NCBI RefSeq assembly: GCF_018342065.1 | Contig: NZ_JAFDOE010000006.1 | Span: 62,001-126,000 of the forward strand | Source: Citrobacter sp. FP75 | GTDB lineage: Bacteria > Pseudomonadota > Gammaproteobacteria > Enterobacterales > Enterobacteriaceae | Length of the DNA stretch: 64,000 bases | Direction: 5' to 3' | Shown: positions 33,442 through 42,763 of the stretch, in pieces | Layout: each line of letters starts with the position of its first letter | Position numbering within the stretch: the first letter of the stretch is position 1 | Program-made: the position numbers and the translations under genes | The notes under the pieces: generated by a model | Database searches by the model: none | What the model saw: only the letters and a program-made list of their open reading frames with translations | What the model was told of the DNA's origin: nothing

Positions 33442-33587
33442 GTCGTGCCTTTTCATCAGAAATAAGAGATAAGCGGACCCTAATAAACGCCTGGAATATC
33501 GACAATGTGATTTTGTGAGAACGGTTGCAGGATGGGGAAGAAATTCGCACAGGGATTGAAAAAGTGTTTTAGAGTCAATGAACTAGG

Positions 33588-33605
33588 TTTGCAAAAATTT
33601 GCAAA
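33588..33605. promoter_or_regulatory. Tandem TTTGCAAA boxes, candidate LacI-type operator
   Basis: Two copies of the self-palindromic TTTGCAAA (33588-33595 and 33598-33605) separated by AA, 25 bases before the regulator ATG in the gap between the regulator and the divergent dehydrogenase operon. A repressor of both directions, or autoregulation, is plausible. Confidence 0.5.
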
Positions 33606-33630
33606 GATAGATTGCGAGCGAGGTCACAGA

Positions 33631-34686
33631 ATGTCAGGCAAGCTAAAAATGGACGAAATTGCTGCCTTAACCGGGTTCTCCGTGAGTACGGTGTCGAGGG
33701 TGCTCAGCGGGAAGTCCTGTACCAGCGATAAAGCCCGCGAAGCGATAGTGAAATGCGCACGTCAGTTGGGAGTCCTTGATACGCTGGCCAGTGGGCGGCT
33801 TCTGATCAACGGGATTGCGGTCTTCGCCCCGCAGCGCACGTTCAGCGCACAAGGTGATGCGTTTTACCACGAAGTGACGCGCGGTATTGCCGAAGCGATC
33901 GCGCCGCATGATGTCTACCTGAGTTATTGCGGACTGGATGAGCAGCGGGCAGACATCAAGGTCTTTCTGGAAAAGGCCAACAACAAGAATATTAATGCCA
34001 TTATTCTCATCGGTATTGATGACCCAACCGTGCATAAGTTGGCGCAGTCACTGGATAAACCCTGCGTATTGATCAACTCGCAGGACAAAGAAGGGTTACT
34101 GGATGCGGTATCCCCCGACCACCGGGCGATTGGCAACCGTGCAGTACAGTATCTTTTTGATCGGGGGCACCGGCGTATTCTCCATGTCACCAGCCTGCGT
34201 CGGGAAACGATGTACTGGCGTCTGGAGGGCATTAAGGAGGTGTACCGACAGTATCAGATGCCGTTTGATGCCGGGCGCGATCTGCTGGTGACGGAAGGCT
34301 TTTCTGAGGATGAATCAGAGCGGGCAATAGGCAACTGGCTGTGTGATACGCCGCGTGAGGCGTGGCCAGAGGTTATTTTCTGCGCCGGGGCGTCAATGTC
34401 GACGGGGATCCGGCGGGTGCTGGAAAACAATGGCGTGGAGATACCCGGTGAGCTGTCGCTGATGACGACGGATGTACAGGAACTGGACGCGCATATCGTT
34501 GCCGCGGTAACCAGTATCACTATTCCCTGTCGGGCGCTGGGCGTGGAAGCGGTGCATTTGCTGCAGAACCGTCTTAATCGCCCCTCCGCGCCGGTATTTA
34601 ATCTGTTGCTGAAAGGAAAGGTGACGGATCGAGGCACCGTTACCCACGCAACGCGCCATGCCGCGCGGGTGACGGTAGCTCGTTAA
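33631..34686 (+). CDS. LacI/GalR-family transcription regulator of the glycoside locus
   Basis: 351-residue regulator. N-terminal LacI HTH (about 6-30; MDEIAALTGFSVSTVSRVLSG) with the hinge helix less conserved (VLDTLASGRLLIN), then a periplasmic-binding-protein-like sensor (about 63-335) with FDRGHRRILHVT and a GxRxVLENNGVEIPGELSL segment. Start MSGKLK has GAGG 9 bases upstream; a longer frame exists but would read through the candidate operator. Divergent from the four-dehydrogenase operon. The effector is likely an intermediate of that pathway. Confidence 0.9.
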   Translation: MSGKLKMDEIAALTGFSVSTVSRVLSGKSCTSDKAREAIVKCARQLGVLDTLASGRLLINGIAVFAPQRTFSAQGDAFYHEVTRGIAEAIAPHDVYLSYCGLDEQRADIKVFLEKANNKNINAIILIGIDDPTVHKLAQSLDKPCVLINSQDKEGLLDAVSPDHRAIGNRAVQYLFDRGHRRILHVTSLRRETMYWRLEGIKEVYRQYQMPFDAGRDLLVTEGFSEDESERAIGNWLCDTPREAWPEVIFCAGASMSTGIRRVLENNGVEIPGELSLMTTDVQELDAHIVAAVTSITIPCRALGVEAVHLLQNRLNRPSAPVFNLLLKGKVTDRGTVTHATRHAARVTVAR

Positions 34687-34693
34687 TCGCGGA

Positions 34694-35332
34694 TTAACGT
34701 TCTGGCGGCAGACAAACGCCAATCCCACCAATGCCACAGTATCCATAAGGATTTTTATGCAGATATTGCTGGTGATCGTCCTCGGCATAGTAGAACGGGG
34801 TGGCGGTATTAATTTCTGTGGTGATGTGGCGGTCATCGCCCGCTGCGGTCATTGCAGCCTGAAAACGCTCCAGGCTGGCGTGCGCGGCGCTCTTCTGCTC
34901 CGGCGTGAGCGGGTAAATTGCCGAACGGTACTGCGTGCCCTGGTCGTTCCCCTGACGCATGCCCTGCGCCGGGTCGTGATTCTCCCAGAACACCTGCAGC
35001 AGTTGCTCGTAGCTGATAACATGCGGGTCGTAGACGACGCGCACGGCTTCGGCATGTCCGGTATCGCCAGAACAGACTTCCCGATAGGTTGGGTTCGGCG
35101 TGTAGCCGCCGGTGTAACCTGCGGCAGTGCTGTAAACGCCGGGCAAAGACCAGAATAAACGCTCAACGCCCCAGAAACAGCCCATGGCGAACAGGGCTAT
35201 CTCCATTCCGTCGGGCACGTTGGTCATCGAATGTTGGTTAACCGCATGCAGCGTCGCTACTGGCATCGGGGTGTTGCGTCCAGGTAGCGCATCTGCTTGA
35301 GTAACAAGATGCTTTCTATCAAATAAACTCAT
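34694..35332 (-). CDS. msrA: MsrA, peptide methionine-S-sulfoxide reductase
   Basis: Repairs methionine-S-sulfoxide in proteins using thioredoxin. 212 residues, matching E. coli MsrA with the start MSLFDR (GGGAGA upstream). Catalytic Cys52 in [12 protein letters not shown]; resolving cysteines near the C-terminus in [17 protein letters not shown] (about 199 and 207). It ends 7 bases from the convergent LacI-type gene, marking the right edge of the inserted glycoside locus. Confidence 0.97.
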   Translation of the reverse strand: MSLFDRKHLVTQADALPGRNTPMPVATLHAVNQHSMTNVPDGMEIALFAMGCFWGVERLFWSLPGVYSTAAGYTGGYTPNPTYREVCSGDTGHAEAVRVVYDPHVISYEQLLQVFWENHDPAQGMRQGNDQGTQYRSAIYPLTPEQKSAAHASLERFQAAMTAAGDDRHITTEINTATPFYYAEDDHQQYLHKNPYGYCGIGGIGVCLPPER

Positions 35333-35544
35333 GGCCGTTCTCCCGAAATCAGTCATTTGGGTTAAGGTTGTAACGAGACGCGTCTTTGCCCACAATAAAC
35401 GGCGTGAATACGTCTAGAGTTAAACATAAGAAATATTTGGGTTGTCGTCTGTTTTTCAACTCTTATTGTTGATTTTTTGTTAAGCCGAGGAACGGCATAG
35501 TATTTTTTTCCAGGGGTGGGAAAAAAGGATATTCAGGAGAAAAT

Positions 35545-37278
35545 GTGCCACATATCCGTCAGTTATGTTGGGTGGGATTACTGTGCTTAAGTGGATCCGC
35601 CGCCGCCGCGAATGTTCGCTTACAGGTCGAAGGATTATCAGGGCCGCTGGAGAAAAACGTCCGTGCGCAGCTGTCCACGATCCAAAGTGATGAGGTCACA
35701 CCGGACCGACGTTTTCGTGCGCGCGTCGATGATGCCATTCGCGAAGGGTTAAAAGCTCTGGGCTATTTTGAGCCGACCATTGATTTTGAACTGCGCCCGC
35801 CACCGGCGAAGGGACGCCAGGTGCTGATCGCCAAAGTGACGGCCGGTGAACCGGTGCTGATTGCTGGAACCGACGTTGTTTTACGCGGCGGTGCGCGCAC
35901 TGACAGAGATTATCTGGATCTGCTGAAAACGCGCCCGGCAATCGGCACGGTGCTCAATCAGGGAGACTATGACAGCTTCAAAAAGTCACTCACCAGCGTG
36001 GCGCTGCGTAAAGGGTACTTCGACAGCGAATTTAATAAAAGCCAACTGGGGATTGTGCTCGATCGCCGTCAGGCGTTCTGGGATATCGACTATAACAGCG
36101 GCGAGCGCTATCGCTTTGGCCATGTCACCTTTGAAGGCTCGCAAATTCGTGATGAGTACCTACAAAACCTGGTGCCGTTCAAAGAGGGCAAAGAGTACGA
36201 ATCAAAAGATCTGGCGGAGCTGAACCGCCGTCTGTCGGCAACCGGCTGGTTTAATTCTGTGGTGGTAGCACCGGAATTCGACAAAGCTCGTAAAACCAAA
36301 GTGCTGCCGCTGAAAGGCGTGGTCTCGCCGCGTACTGAAAATACCATCGAAACCGGGGTCGGTTACTCAACTGACGTAGGGCCGCGGTTAAAAACCTCGT
36401 GGAAAAAGCCGTGGATGAACTCCTACGGCCACAGCCTGACGACCAGCGCCAGTATCTCTGCGCCAGAGCAGGTCCTTGATTTCAGCTATAAAATGCCGCT
36501 ATTAAAGAACCCGCTGGAGCAGTATTACCTGGTGCAGGGGGGATTTAAGCGTACCGATTTAAACGATACCGAGCAGGACTCCACCACGCTTGCGGTTTCC
36601 CGCTACTGGGATCTCTCCAGCGGCTGGCAGCGCGCGATTAACCTGCGCTGGAGCCTCGACCACTTTACCCAGGGTAATGTCACTAACACGACTATGCTGC
36701 TTTATCCGGGAGTGATGATCAGCCGGACGCGCTCACGCGGCGGCCTGATGCCTGTCTGGGGCGACTCCCAACGTTATTCCATTGATTACTCCAATACTGC
36801 CTGGGGCTCAGACGTCGATTTCTCCGTCTTCCAGGCGCAGAACGTCTGGATCCGCACGCTGTACGATCGCCATCGCTTTGTGATGCGCGGCAACCTCGGC
36901 TGGATTGAAACCGGCGACTTTGACAAAGTACCGCCGGACCTGCGTTTCTTCGCCGGGGGCGATCGCAGTATTCGCGGCTATAAATACAAATCTATTTCGC
37001 CCGAAGGCAGTGACGGCAAGCTGAAAGGGGCCTCGAAGCTGGCGACCGGCTCGCTGGAATATCAATACAACGTGACCGGAAAATGGTGGGGCGCGATGTT
37101 TGTCGATAGCGGCGAAGCGGTTAGCGATATTCGCAAAAGCGATTTCAAAACCGGCGCCGGGGTTGGCGTTCGCTGGCAGTCGCCGGTAGGGCCTATCAAG
37201 CTCGACTTTGCCGTTCCCGTAGGCGACAAAGATGAACATGGTTTGCAGTTTTACATCGGTCTGGGGCCTGAATTATGA
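35545..37278 (+). CDS. tamA: TamA, outer membrane Omp85-family translocation/assembly protein
   Basis: Outer membrane half of the TamAB complex, involved in autotransporter assembly and phospholipid transport. 577 residues as in E. coli, beginning with a GTG codon 7 bases after AGGAG. Signal peptide about 1-21 (CLSGSAAA-A), three POTRA domains (about 22-265) and a 16-strand barrel with the Omp85 motif [14 protein letters not shown] (about 470). The stop overlaps the tamB start by 4 bases. Confidence 0.97.
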   Translation: MPHIRQLCWVGLLCLSGSAAAANVRLQVEGLSGPLEKNVRAQLSTIQSDEVTPDRRFRARVDDAIREGLKALGYFEPTIDFELRPPPAKGRQVLIAKVTAGEPVLIAGTDVVLRGGARTDRDYLDLLKTRPAIGTVLNQGDYDSFKKSLTSVALRKGYFDSEFNKSQLGIVLDRRQAFWDIDYNSGERYRFGHVTFEGSQIRDEYLQNLVPFKEGKEYESKDLAELNRRLSATGWFNSVVVAPEFDKARKTKVLPLKGVVSPRTENTIETGVGYSTDVGPRLKTSWKKPWMNSYGHSLTTSASISAPEQVLDFSYKMPLLKNPLEQYYLVQGGFKRTDLNDTEQDSTTLAVSRYWDLSSGWQRAINLRWSLDHFTQGNVTNTTMLLYPGVMISRTRSRGGLMPVWGDSQRYSIDYSNTAWGSDVDFSVFQAQNVWIRTLYDRHRFVMRGNLGWIETGDFDKVPPDLRFFAGGDRSIRGYKYKSISPEGSDGKLKGASKLATGSLEYQYNVTGKWWGAMFVDSGEAVSDIRKSDFKTGAGVGVRWQSPVGPIKLDFAVPVGDKDEHGLQFYIGLGPEL

Positions 37279-40200
37279 GTTTATGGAAGAAGATAAGCCT
37301 CGGCGTGCTGATTTTTATCCTGCTGTTGTTGGGCACTGTCGCGTTCCTTGTCGGCACGACCTCGGGCCTGCATCTGATCTTCAAGGCAGCTAATCGCTGG
37401 GTTCCGGGGCTGGAGATAGGCCAGGTCACCGGCGGCTGGCGCGATCTCTCGCTCAAAAATATCCGCTACGACCAGCCTGGCGTGGCGGTGAACGCCGGCG
37501 AAGTGCATCTGGCCGTGGGGCTTAACTGCCTGTGGGACAGCAGCCTGTGCGTCAACGATCTGTCGCTGAAAAATATCAACGTGGCGATCGACAGCAAAAA
37601 GATGCCACCTTCCGCGCCGGTTGAGGAAGAGGACAGCGGCCCGCTGAACCTCTCCACGCCTTACCCGATCACGCTTTCGCGCGTGGTGCTTAACAACATC
37701 AATATCAAAATCGATGACACCACGGTGTCGGTGCTGGATTTCACCTCCGGCCTCAACTGGCAGGAAAAAACGCTGACCCTGAAGCCCACGTCATTACAGG
37801 GGCTGCTGATTGCCCTGCCTAAAGTGGCGGACGTGGCGCAGGAAGAGGTTGTCGAGCCGAAGATTCAGAACCCGCAGCCGGATGAGAAACCGCTCGGTGA
37901 AACGCTGAAAGACCTGTTCTCAAAGCCTGTTTTGCCGGAAATGACCGACGTTCATCTGCCGCTGAATCTCAATATCGAAGAATTTCGCGGTGAGCAGCTG
38001 CGTGTGACCGGGGATACCGATTTAACGGTGCATAGCATGCTGCTGAAGGTGAGCAGCATTGACGGCAACATGAAGCTCGACGCGCTGGATATCGACTCTA
38101 ATCAGGGTACGGTGAAAGCCAGCGGCACGGCGCAACTGACCGACACCTGGCCGGTCGATATTACCCTGAACAGCACGCTGAATATCGATCCGCTAAAGGG
38201 CGAAAAGGTGAAGCTGAAAGTTGGCGGCGCGCTGCGTGAACAGCTGGAAGTCGGCGTAAATCTGTCCGGTCCGGTGGATATGGACCTGCGCGCGCAGACG
38301 CGTCTGTCGGAAGCCGGATTGCCGCTCAACCTGGAAGTGGTGAGCAAGCAGATTTACTGGCCGTTTACCGGCGACAAGCAGTTCCAGGCCGATGACATCA
38401 AGCTCAAACTGACCGGCAAGATGACCGACTATACGTTGTCGATGCGTGCCGCCGTGAAAGGGCAGGATATTCCTCCGGCCACCATCACGCTGGATGCCAA
38501 AGGCAACGAACAGCAGATCAATCTCGACAAACTCAGCGTAGCTGCGCTGGAAGGGAAAACCGAGCTTAAAGCGCTGGTGGACTGGCAGCAGGCCATTAGC
38601 TGGCGCGGTGAACTCACGCTGGATGGTATTAACACAGCGAAGGAGATCCCGGACTGGCCGTCAAAACTGAACGGTTTGATCAAAACCCGCGGCAGTCTGT
38701 ACGGCGGAAGCTGGCAGATGGAGGTTCCGGAGCTGAAGCTGACCGGCAACGTGAAGCAGAACAAGGTCAATGTGAACGGTTCACTGAAGGGCAACAGCTA
38801 CCTGCAGTGGACGATCCCGGGCCTGCATTTGGAACTGGGGCGCAACAGCGCGGAAGTGAAAGGGGAGCTGGGGGTCAAAGACCTCAATCTCGATGCAACG
38901 ATTGATGCCCCAAGCCTGGATAACGCCCTGCCGGGGTTAGGCGGTACGGCGAAGGGGCTGGTTAAAGTTCGCGGTACGGTAGAAGCGCCACAGCTGCTGG
39001 CGGACATCACCGCACGTGGCCTGCGCTGGCAGGAACTTTCCGTCGCTCAGGTGCGCGTCGAAAGCGACGTGAAGTCGGCAGAGCAAATTGCCGGTAACCT
39101 CAATGTGCGCGTTGAACGGATTGTACAGCCTGACGTCAATATCAGCCTCGTGACGCTCAACGCCAAAGGCAGCGAAAAGCAGCATGAGCTACAGCTGCGC
39201 ATCCAGGGGGAGCCGGTTTCCGGGCAGCTTGATTTGGCGGGGAGCTTTGATCGTAAAGAAGAGCGCTGGAAAGGGACGCTGAGCAATACGCGCTTCCAGA
39301 CCCCGGTCGGTCCGTGGTCGTTGAACCGCCCTATTGCGCTGGATTACCGTAATCAGGAACAGAAAATCAGCATTGGGCCACACTGCTGGAACAACCCGAA
39401 TGCAGAACTGTGCGTACCGCAAACCATAGATGCTGGTGCACAAGGGCGTGCGGTGGTGAACCTTAACCGCTTCGACCTGGCAATGCTGAAACCGTTTATG
39501 CCGGATGCAACGCAGGCCAGCGGGGTGTTCACCGGTAAGGCCGACGTGAGTTGGGACACCACCAAAGAAGGACTGCCGCAGGGGCAGGTCACGCTAAGCG
39601 GACGCAACGTGAAGGTCACGCAAAGCGTGAATGACGCGCCGCTGCCCGTGGCGTTTGACACGCTGAATCTCACCGCCGACCTGCATAACAACCGTGCCGA
39701 GCTGGGCTGGCTGATTCGCCTGACCAATAACGGCCAGTTTGACGGTCAGGTGCAGATAAGCGATCCGCAAGGACGACGTAATCTGGGCGGCAACGTCAAC
39801 ATCCGTAATTTTAATCTGGCGATGGTGAACCCTATCTTCTCGCGCGGCGAAAAAGCCGCAGGGATGCTAAACGCTAACCTGCGCCTCGGCGGCGATGTAC
39901 AAAGTCCGCAGTTACTTGGGCAGTTGCGGCTGAGCGGCCTGGATGTTGACGGTAACTTTATGCCGTTCGACATGCAACCCAGCCAGCTGGCCGTTAATTT
40001 CACCGGGACCCGTTCGACGATTGCGGGCGTGGTGCGCACGCAGCAGGGGGAGATTAACCTGAGCGGCGATGCTGACTGGAGCCAGATCGACAACTGGCGC
40101 GCGCGCATCGCGGCTAAAGGCAGTCGGGTGCGCATTACCGTACCGCCAATGGTGCGGCTGGATGTGTCGCCGGATGTGGTCTTCGAAGCCACGCCGAACC

Positions 40201-41051
40201 TGTTTACCCTGGACGGCAATGTGGATGTGCCATGGGCGCGAATCGTGGTCCACGACCTGCCGGAAAGCGCGGTCGGGGTTTCCAGCGATATGGTGATGCT
40301 CAATAACGATCGTCAGCCTGAGAAGCCCCAGACTGCGGGAATTCCGATCAACAGCAACCTGAACATCCACGTTGGCAACAACGTGCGCATCGATGCTTTT
40401 GGTCTGAAAGCTCGTTTGACGGGGGATCTCAAAGTGGCGCAGGACAAGCAGGGTCTGGGGCTTAACGGACAGATTAATATCCCAAGCGGTCGCTTCCATG
40501 CTTATGGTCAGGATCTGATTGTGCGGAAGGGCGAGCTGTTATTCTCCGGGCCGCCGGATCAACCGCTGCTCAATATCGAAGCCATTCGTAACCCAGATGC
40601 CACAGAAGATGACGTGATCGCCGGTGTTCGCGTAACGGGCACGGCGGATGAACCGAAAGCAGAAATCTTCTCCGACCCGGCGATGTCACAGCAAATGGCG
40701 CTCTCTTACCTGCTGCGAGGACAGGGACTCGACAGTGAACAGAGCGATAGTGCGGCGATGACGTCTATGCTTATTGGCTTAGGGGTTGCACAAAGTGGTC
40801 AGGTTGTGGGTAAAATCGGGGAGACGTTTGGCGTAAGCAATCTGGCACTGGACACACAAGGGGTGGGCGATTCATCCCAGGTGGTTGTCAGTGGATATGT
40901 ATTACCAGGTCTGCAGGTGAAATATGGTGTGGGTATATTTGACTCTTTAGCGACACTCACGCTACGTTATCGTCTGATGCCTAAGCTATATCTGGAAGCC
41001 GTGTCTGGCGTAGATCAGGCACTTGATCTGCTCTATCAGTTCGAGTTTTAG
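37275..41051 (+). CDS. tamB: TamB, inner-membrane-anchored AsmA-like TamAB subunit
   Basis: 1258-residue protein (E. coli 1259) bridging inner and outer membrane. N-terminal signal-anchor (about 6-28, [21 protein letters not shown]), a very long beta-taco/AsmA-like periplasmic region that channels lipid, and the conserved C-terminal TamB (DUF490) domain (about 910-1258) that contacts TamA. Terminal FEF matches an outer-membrane-protein-like end. Overlaps tamA (ATGA). No interruptions. Confidence 0.97.
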   Translation: MSLWKKISLGVLIFILLLLGTVAFLVGTTSGLHLIFKAANRWVPGLEIGQVTGGWRDLSLKNIRYDQPGVAVNAGEVHLAVGLNCLWDSSLCVNDLSLKNINVAIDSKKMPPSAPVEEEDSGPLNLSTPYPITLSRVVLNNINIKIDDTTVSVLDFTSGLNWQEKTLTLKPTSLQGLLIALPKVADVAQEEVVEPKIQNPQPDEKPLGETLKDLFSKPVLPEMTDVHLPLNLNIEEFRGEQLRVTGDTDLTVHSMLLKVSSIDGNMKLDALDIDSNQGTVKASGTAQLTDTWPVDITLNSTLNIDPLKGEKVKLKVGGALREQLEVGVNLSGPVDMDLRAQTRLSEAGLPLNLEVVSKQIYWPFTGDKQFQADDIKLKLTGKMTDYTLSMRAAVKGQDIPPATITLDAKGNEQQINLDKLSVAALEGKTELKALVDWQQAISWRGELTLDGINTAKEIPDWPSKLNGLIKTRGSLYGGSWQMEVPELKLTGNVKQNKVNVNGSLKGNSYLQWTIPGLHLELGRNSAEVKGELGVKDLNLDATIDAPSLDNALPGLGGTAKGLVKVRGTVEAPQLLADITARGLRWQELSVAQVRVESDVKSAEQIAGNLNVRVERIVQPDVNISLVTLNAKGSEKQHELQLRIQGEPVSGQLDLAGSFDRKEERWKGTLSNTRFQTPVGPWSLNRPIALDYRNQEQKISIGPHCWNNPNAELCVPQTIDAGAQGRAVVNLNRFDLAMLKPFMPDATQASGVFTGKADVSWDTTKEGLPQGQVTLSGRNVKVTQSVNDAPLPVAFDTLNLTADLHNNRAELGWLIRLTNNGQFDGQVQISDPQGRRNLGGNVNIRNFNLAMVNPIFSRGEKAAGMLNANLRLGGDVQSPQLLGQLRLSGLDVDGNFMPFDMQPSQLAVNFTGTRSTIAGVVRTQQGEINLSGDADWSQIDNWRARIAAKGSRVRITVPPMVRLDVSPDVVFEATPNLFTLDGNVDVPWARIVVHDLPESAVGVSSDMVMLNNDRQPEKPQTAGIPINSNLNIHVGNNVRIDAFGLKARLTGDLKVAQDKQGLGLNGQINIPSGRFHAYGQDLIVRKGELLFSGPPDQPLLNIEAIRNPDATEDDVIAGVRVTGTADEPKAEIFSDPAMSQQMALSYLLRGQGLDSEQSDSAAMTSMLIGLGVAQSGQVVGKIGETFGVSNLALDTQGVGDSSQVVVSGYVLPGLQVKYGVGIFDSLATLTLRYRLMPKLYLEAVSGVDQALDLLYQFEF

Positions 41052-41053
41052 CA

Positions 41054-41398
41054 ATGCGAATATTTGTTTATGGTAGTTTACGCACTAAGCAAGGTAACAG
41101 TCACTGGATGACCAACGCCCTGTTGCTGGGTAATTTCAGTATCGATAACTACCAGTTGTACAGCCTGGGCCACTATCCAGGCGCGGTTCCGGGAAACGGA
41201 ACGGTACACGGGGAAGTTTATCGTATTGATAACGCCACGCTGGCAGAGCTTGATGCGCTGCGCTCGCGCGGCGGCGAGTATGCTCGCCAGTTAATTCAGA
41301 CGCCGTACGGAAGTGCATGGATGTACGTGTATCAACGTCCGGTCGATGGGTTAAAGCTGATTGAAAGCGGTAACTGGTTAGACAGAGACCAGTACTGA
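41054..41398 (+). CDS. ytfP: YtfP, gamma-glutamylcyclotransferase-like protein
   Basis: 114-residue cytosolic protein of the GGACT/AIG2-like fold. The N-terminal substrate-binding motif is VYGSLRTKQGN (residues 5-15) and a conserved acidic residue lies in LDALRSRGGEYARQ. Reaction in bacteria uncertain. It starts 2 bases after tamB, so it belongs to the tamAB operon, and it is followed by a terminator hairpin. Confidence 0.93.
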   Translation: MRIFVYGSLRTKQGNSHWMTNALLLGNFSIDNYQLYSLGHYPGAVPGNGTVHGEVYRIDNATLAELDALRSRGGEYARQLIQTPYGSAWMYVYQRPVDGLKLIESGNWLDRDQY

Positions 41399-41405
41399 TG
41401 TGAAC

Positions 41406-41432
41406 ACGCCACCCTCGGGTGGCGTTGTTTTT
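41406..41432 (+). terminator. tamAB-ytfP operon terminator
   Basis: Stem ACGCCACC (41406-41413) with GGTGGCGT (41418-41425) followed by TGTTTTTT, 8 bases after the ytfP stop. It ends one base before the left target duplication of the IS element. Confidence 0.9.
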
Positions 41433-41440
41433 TCAGGGCT
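41433..41440. repeat. Left target-site duplication of the IS element
   Basis: TCAGGGCT directly outside the left inverted repeat, identical to 42756-42763. Confidence 0.88.
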
Positions 41441-42755
41441 GACCCTGTACACGATTCTGTGTAAATGCCTTTTCTCAGAAGTGACCGTCCAGGCGGTCAC
41501 CGAACTCGATAATAAAGCGGCTCATTGCCATTCGCCAGTCCCTCAGCGGCATGGTCCATTTTTGCGAGGCCGCCTGGATCGCCAGCCACACGACCTTTTT
41601 CACTGAGTCATCCGTTGGGAACACCTTGCGCTTTTTGATGGCGTGTCTGATCACGCTATTTAGCGACTCTATGGCGTTAGTCGTATAGATCACCTTGCGG
41701 ATGTCTGTTGGGTATGCGAAGAACGTGGCCAGGTTGGCCCAGTTCGCCTGCCAGCTACGGCTTATTTGCGGATAACGGCTGTCCCAGGCACTGGAGAACG
41801 CTTCCAGCGCCTGCAGCCCGGCTTCTTCCGTGGCGGCCTGATAGATGGCTTTAAGGTCACGGGTGACGGCTTTGTAGTCCTTCCAGGAGACGAACCGCAA
41901 GCTGTTTCGCACCATGTGCACGATGCACAACTGGATACGGGCCTGCGGATATACCGCGTTGATGGCGTCCGGGAAGCCTTTCAAGCCGTCAACACAGGCG
42001 ATGAGTATGTCGGTCAGACCGCGATTCTTCAGCTCTGTCAGTACGTTAAGCCAGAACTTGGCACCTTCATTTTCGGCCAGCCACATACCCAGCAACTCTT
42101 TCTGGCCTTCGATATTGATACCCAGCGCCAGGAACACGGATTTGTTGATGACGCGACTGTCTTGCCGAACTTTAAGAACGATACAGTCAAGGTAAACAAT
42201 GGGATAGACTGCATCCAGCGGCCGATTTTGCCATTCGACAACCTGCTCACTGACAGCATCGGTGACCTTTGAGACCAGCGCCGGCGAGACATCGGCGTCA
42301 TAGAGCTCTTTAAACGCGGCGGCGATCTCGCGGGTGGTCATCCCTTTGGCGTACAAAGATAAAATCTGGTTATCCATGCCCGTTAGCCGGGTCTGGTTCT
42401 TCTTCACCAGTTGGGGTTCGAAGGAACCATCACGATCGCGGGGCGTACGCAACTCCAACGGGCCATCGCCAGTGATAACGGTCTTTTGGGTATAGCCATT
42501 GCGGGTGTTGGTCGCCGGTTTCGGCTGATTTTTATCGTAGCCAAGGTGATGGGTCATTTCAGCATTGAGCGCTGCCTCGACGCTGATTTTCTTTAGCAGG
42601 CGATCGAACTGATTGAGATCCTCAGGGGTTTTGAGATTTTTGGCCAGTTCGTTAGCCAGAGCCTGCAACTGTTTTTCGTCCATAAATTAACCTGTTTTTG
42701 ATGTTGGATTGAACATATCAAAATCAGGCAATTACACAAATCTATGTACAGGCTC
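41441..42755 (-). mobile_element. IS256-family insertion sequence, intact
   Basis: A 1315-bp element with terminal inverted repeats beginning GACCCTGTACA (left, 41441) and GAGCCTGTACA (right, read inward from 42755); about 20 of the next 27 positions match. It is bounded by perfect 8-bp direct repeats TCAGGGCT at 41433-41440 and 42756-42763, the target duplication expected for this family. One full transposase gene is inside. The size and protein resemble IS1414 of enterics, but the exact name needs a database. Confidence 0.93.
41475..42683 (-). CDS. IS256-family transposase
   Basis: 402-residue DDE transposase (Transposase_mut family). Catalytic aspartates are likely in VYLDCIVLKV (about residue 167) and CVDGLKGFPDAI (about 233), with the glutamate in TTNAIESLNSVIR (about 340). 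The N-terminal DNA-binding region includes AKGMTTREIAAAFKELY. Full length and uninterrupted, so the element may still be active. Confidence 0.95.
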   Translation of the reverse strand: MDEKQLQALANELAKNLKTPEDLNQFDRLLKKISVEAALNAEMTHHLGYDKNQPKPATNTRNGYTQKTVITGDGPLELRTPRDRDGSFEPQLVKKNQTRLTGMDNQILSLYAKGMTTREIAAAFKELYDADVSPALVSKVTDAVSEQVVEWQNRPLDAVYPIVYLDCIVLKVRQDSRVINKSVFLALGINIEGQKELLGMWLAENEGAKFWLNVLTELKNRGLTDILIACVDGLKGFPDAINAVYPQARIQLCIVHMVRNSLRFVSWKDYKAVTRDLKAIYQAATEEAGLQALEAFSSAWDSRYPQISRSWQANWANLATFFAYPTDIRKVIYTTNAIESLNSVIRHAIKKRKVFPTDDSVKKVVWLAIQAASQKWTMPLRDWRMAMSRFIIEFGDRLDGHF

Positions 42756-42763
42756 TCAGGGCT
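42756..42763. repeat. Right target-site duplication of the IS element
   Basis: TCAGGGCT directly outside the right inverted repeat. Its last base (42763) is also the last base of the TonB-dependent receptor stop codon read on the minus strand. Confidence 0.88.
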
